Source: Anaerolineaceae bacterium
GTDB lineage: Bacteria > Chloroflexota > Anaerolineae > Promineifilales > Promineifilaceae
Assembly: GCA_002699125.1 (NCBI GenBank)
Contig: PABI01000163.1
Span: forward strand, 1-40,408
Direction: 5' to 3'
DNA: 40,408 bases
Numbering within the stretch: position 1 is the stretch's first letter; the number at the start of each line of letters is the position of its first letter. Below, piece after piece: positions 38,383 through 40,408 of this stretch. The notes beneath the pieces are model-generated. The model saw only the letters and a program-made list of their open reading frames with translations. It ran no database searches and was not told the origin of the DNA. The position numbers were made by a program, and so were the translations under genes.

Positions 38383-39198
38383 TTAACGAAGACCGTAATG
38401 AGTGGCGATGAGGTTGGCAAAAAACTTTTCCGGAAGAAACGGCCGTAATCCCACATAAAATCGCTGGAACCACGCCCCTACCCGGTAACGAAAACGAGGC
38501 GACTTGGCCAATATGATACGGTGCAGCAGTTCAGCCACCAGTTGCGGATTGGCCCCGCTGTTCTCTTCTGCTTCAAACCTTTGCAGCACGCGCTGAAACA
38601 AAGCGCCGTAAACAGGGCTGGCGAAAGCATCGGCCACTACCCTGCGGCTGGCGGTAAAGCGGGTGCGAAAGTCGCCTGGCTGAACAACCACCACCTGAAT
38701 GTTAAACGGGTCCAATTCAAAGCGGAGCGCTTCGCTAAATCCTTCCATGGCAAACTTGCTGGCGCTGTACAAACCTTGAAACGGCAGTCCCACAACCCCC
38801 GCCATGGAACTGACATTGATAATACGGCCGTTCCCCTGCTCACGCATCACCGGAATTACCTGCTGGCACAGCCGCATGACGCCAAAAAAGTTGACCTCAA
38901 ACTGCCGTTTGGCTTCTTCGACAGTGGTTTCTTCGATGGGACCGGCAATGCCCATACCGGCGTTGTTCACCAACACATCGATGCGTGGGGCTCTTTTGAG
39001 AACGGCCGTTACCGCCTGCTCCACCGAAGCATCATTGGTCACATCCAGAGCGATAGGCTGCACCCCGACAGGCATAGCGGCAGGCTGGCGACTGGTGCCA
39101 AACACAATATACTCTTTGGCCGCCAAATGAGCGGCACACGCCCGCCCTAACCCAGACGAAGCCCCGGTAATCAAAACAACTTTTGCCTGCTCAGGCAT
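38383..39198 (-). CDS. Short-chain dehydrogenase/reductase
   Basis: The ATG at 39198 with GGAG upstream gives 271 residues. The Rossmann motif TGASSGLGRA is near residues 11-20, NNAG near 85, the catalytic Ser is in INVSSMAG, and the YSASK pair (Tyr and Lys) near 150. VVQPGDFRTRF follows. A longer frame upstream lacks support. It is a classical SDR of the oxidoreductase type; the substrate is unknown. Its C-terminus has a basic, aromatic tail (RFRYRVGAWFQRFYVGLRPF) that may contact the membrane. The gene is 40 bases downstream of the epimerase on the same strand, so both may share a transcript. Confidence 0.92.
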   Translation of the reverse strand: MPEQAKVVLITGASSGLGRACAAHLAAKEYIVFGTSRQPAAMPVGVQPIALDVTNDASVEQAVTAVLKRAPRIDVLVNNAGMGIAGPIEETTVEEAKRQFEVNFFGVMRLCQQVIPVMREQGNGRIINVSSMAGVVGLPFQGLYSASKFAMEGFSEALRFELDPFNIQVVVVQPGDFRTRFTASRRVVADAFASPVYGALFQRVLQRFEAEENSGANPQLVAELLHRIILAKSPRFRYRVGAWFQRFYVGLRPFLPEKFFANLIATHYGLR

Positions 39199-39238
39199 CG
39201 TCAAACTCCTGAAAGAACGAGCGCAAAGACAATTCCAG

Positions 39239-40210
39239 CTAGACATTGTGTAAACCGAGGGCATAAATACGGTTAACATACCAATCCACCTCAGCTTTAA
39301 GACCTTCTGCCAACTGCGTGTGCGGTTCATAGCCCAGTAAATTCCTTGCTTTCCCGATATTGGCGTAGGTGTGCAGTTGGTCACCAGGGCGCCTGGGCCG
39401 CATATCGAAGCGGGCCCTTTTGCCCATGATTTCCTCAATGAGGGCAATGCCTTCACCTGTGGTCATCTCCACATCGCTGCCCAGGTTGATAATTTCACCC
39501 ACTACATGTTCCGGGCGATCCAACAGGGCCAGAAACCCTTGCACAATATCGCCCACGTAGGTGAAGCTGCGCGAATGTGCCCGGCTGCCTTCATACAGCG
39601 GGAACGGCGTGTCGGTAAGGATGCTGCGGATAAGTTTGGGGTACAGCTTTTCCGGCCGTTCGCGCGGACCGTACACGGAAAAAATGCGTAGGGAACAGGC
39701 AGGGAATCCTTTTTCGCGATGCAGGGCCAGGGCCAACTGCTCGGCGGCGAGCTTGGTAACGCCATAGTAGGAGGTGGGTTTTGGGGCAGCATCTTCAGGG
39801 TCGTAGGCGTGACGGCCGTACACCGACGACGTAGAAACATTTACAAAACAGCGCAGTGATGACTGTTCCTGGCAAGCGAGCAGCAGCTTATCCATCGCCA
39901 CCACATTGTTGCGCACATAATCCGCCAACGGCGTGCTGGCCGAGATGCCCGGCTGACCCGCTAGATGAAACACAAATTCCACATCTTGCAAGGCTTGAGC
40001 CAAATCATCTGCGATATGACCGCTGGCCAAATCCAGACGATGCAACCTCACGCCAGCCGTTTCAACATCAGCGGCGTTCGCCTGCTTCAGTTGGGCCGAG
40101 TAGTAATCGGTAAAGCTGTCAATCCCGACAACGGTGTGTCCCTGCCGGGCCAAAGTTTCTGCCAAATGGGAGCCAATAAAACCGGCGGCGCCGGTAACAA
40201 CAATCTTCAT
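39239..40210 (-). CDS. NAD-dependent sugar-nucleotide epimerase/dehydratase
   Basis: This is a 323-residue extended SDR. The NAD motif GAAGFIGSHL is at residues 7-16, HLAGQPG near 87, the Ser/Thr site in VNVSTSSVYG near 124-133, and YYGVTK (Tyr and Lys) near 148-153. RIFSVYGPRERPEKLYPKLI and RSFTYVGDIVQGFLALLDRP are typical of UDP-glucuronate/UDP-glucose 4-epimerase relatives. The exact sugar is uncertain. GGAGG lies ahead of the ATG at 40210. It probably serves cell-surface glycan synthesis. Confidence 0.92.
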   Translation of the reverse strand: MKIVVTGAAGFIGSHLAETLARQGHTVVGIDSFTDYYSAQLKQANAADVETAGVRLHRLDLASGHIADDLAQALQDVEFVFHLAGQPGISASTPLADYVRNNVVAMDKLLLACQEQSSLRCFVNVSTSSVYGRHAYDPEDAAPKPTSYYGVTKLAAEQLALALHREKGFPACSLRIFSVYGPRERPEKLYPKLIRSILTDTPFPLYEGSRAHSRSFTYVGDIVQGFLALLDRPEHVVGEIINLGSDVEMTTGEGIALIEEIMGKRARFDMRPRRPGDQLHTYANIGKARNLLGYEPHTQLAEGLKAEVDWYVNRIYALGLHNV

Positions 40211-40317
40211 GCATATCCTCCAAGGTGTGTTGCGAACATCTTCTCTATAAAGTTTACGTCAAACCCCCAGGCTGCCAAACCATGTCAACCAGTCGATTCC
40301 CCTCCTTCGAAAATAGG

Positions 40318-40367
40318 ACGCTGATTATCCTGATTTACCTGATCAGGGTGATCAGGCAGATCAGCGT
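40318..40367. repeat. Palindromic CTGAT-type repeat upstream of the epimerase
   Basis: ACGCTGAT (40318-40325) is inverted at 40360-40367 (ATCAGCGT), and CCTGATCA (40338-40345) at 40349-40356. CTGAT units recur about every nine bases. It is in the 5' flank of the epimerase gene at the window end. Confidence 0.65.
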
Positions 40368-40408
40368 TCTATTTCATTCATGGTGGCTTCGACGTGAGCT
40401 CAGCCGAA

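Overview
The window looks like a chromosomal segment of a moderately GC-rich bacterium, most plausibly a Chloroflexota (Anaerolineae-like) lineage. This is inferred from gene style rather than a marker gene: lipoproteins and membrane proteins with Thr/Pro-rich linkers, many secreted sensors and hydrolases, a LysM lipoprotein, an FmdB zinc ribbon, and small gene sets on both strands. No rRNA or ribosomal protein gene is present, so taxonomy remains an inference. A striking genome signature is the palindromic octamer ACGGCCGT, which I counted by hand about 69 times. It occurs in all reading frames and between genes.

Region 1 (1 to about 8040) is an accessory island. It holds small orphan genes, two excisionase-like helix-turn-helix proteins, a single-pass LamG membrane protein, two small membrane proteins, a replication-relaxation-like protein overlapping a VirD4/HerA-type ATPase, a DUF2958-like protein and two Cys-rich small proteins. 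It is poor in ACGGCCGT and abuts the 3' end of a tRNA-Arg gene, the usual insertion point of integrative elements. Neither integrase nor relaxase lies inside the window. Two of its small genes sit in matching leader and trailer sequences with a covarying hairpin.

Region 2 (8042 to 8397) carries three minus-strand tRNA genes: Arg(ACG), Ser(GCT) and Ser(TGA).

Region 3 (8555 to 22837) is core-like. It contains a signal peptide peptidase, NAD synthetase, a secreted subtilisin, a quinate-dehydrogenase-like protein translationally coupled to a nucleotidyltransferase, a NUDIX hydrolase flanked by inverted heptanucleotide repeats, a deoxynucleoside kinase fused to a MazG-like domain, a metallo-beta-lactamase-fold protein, an FmdB protein, a bacterial PH-domain protein, a Crp-type regulator, a mini-thioredoxin and an OmpR/histidine-kinase pair.

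Region 4 (23107 to 28646) is an extracytoplasmic redox and envelope block. It contains a Tat lipoprotein molybdopterin oxidoreductase, a five-heme cytochrome c, a sorbosone-dehydrogenase-like propeller lipoprotein, and a thioredoxin lipoprotein whose active site reads W-UGA-P-T-C with a SECIS-like hairpin downstream. That last gene is the most exciting candidate: a selenocysteine thioredoxin. A PlsC acyltransferase and a LysM lipoprotein follow.

Region 5 (28837 to 40210) has an M28 peptidase, an ECF sigma factor overlapping a 1104-residue anti-sigma-like membrane sensor, a small nuclease apparently made from a leaderless message, a 1039-residue kinase/M23/class III aminotransferase fusion, a PspC protein, an SDR and a sugar-nucleotide epimerase. 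Intergenic spaces through regions 3 to 5 repeatedly hold palindromic arrays with a 7-nt (sometimes 8 to 9-nt) period, several of which supply stop codons to neighbouring genes.
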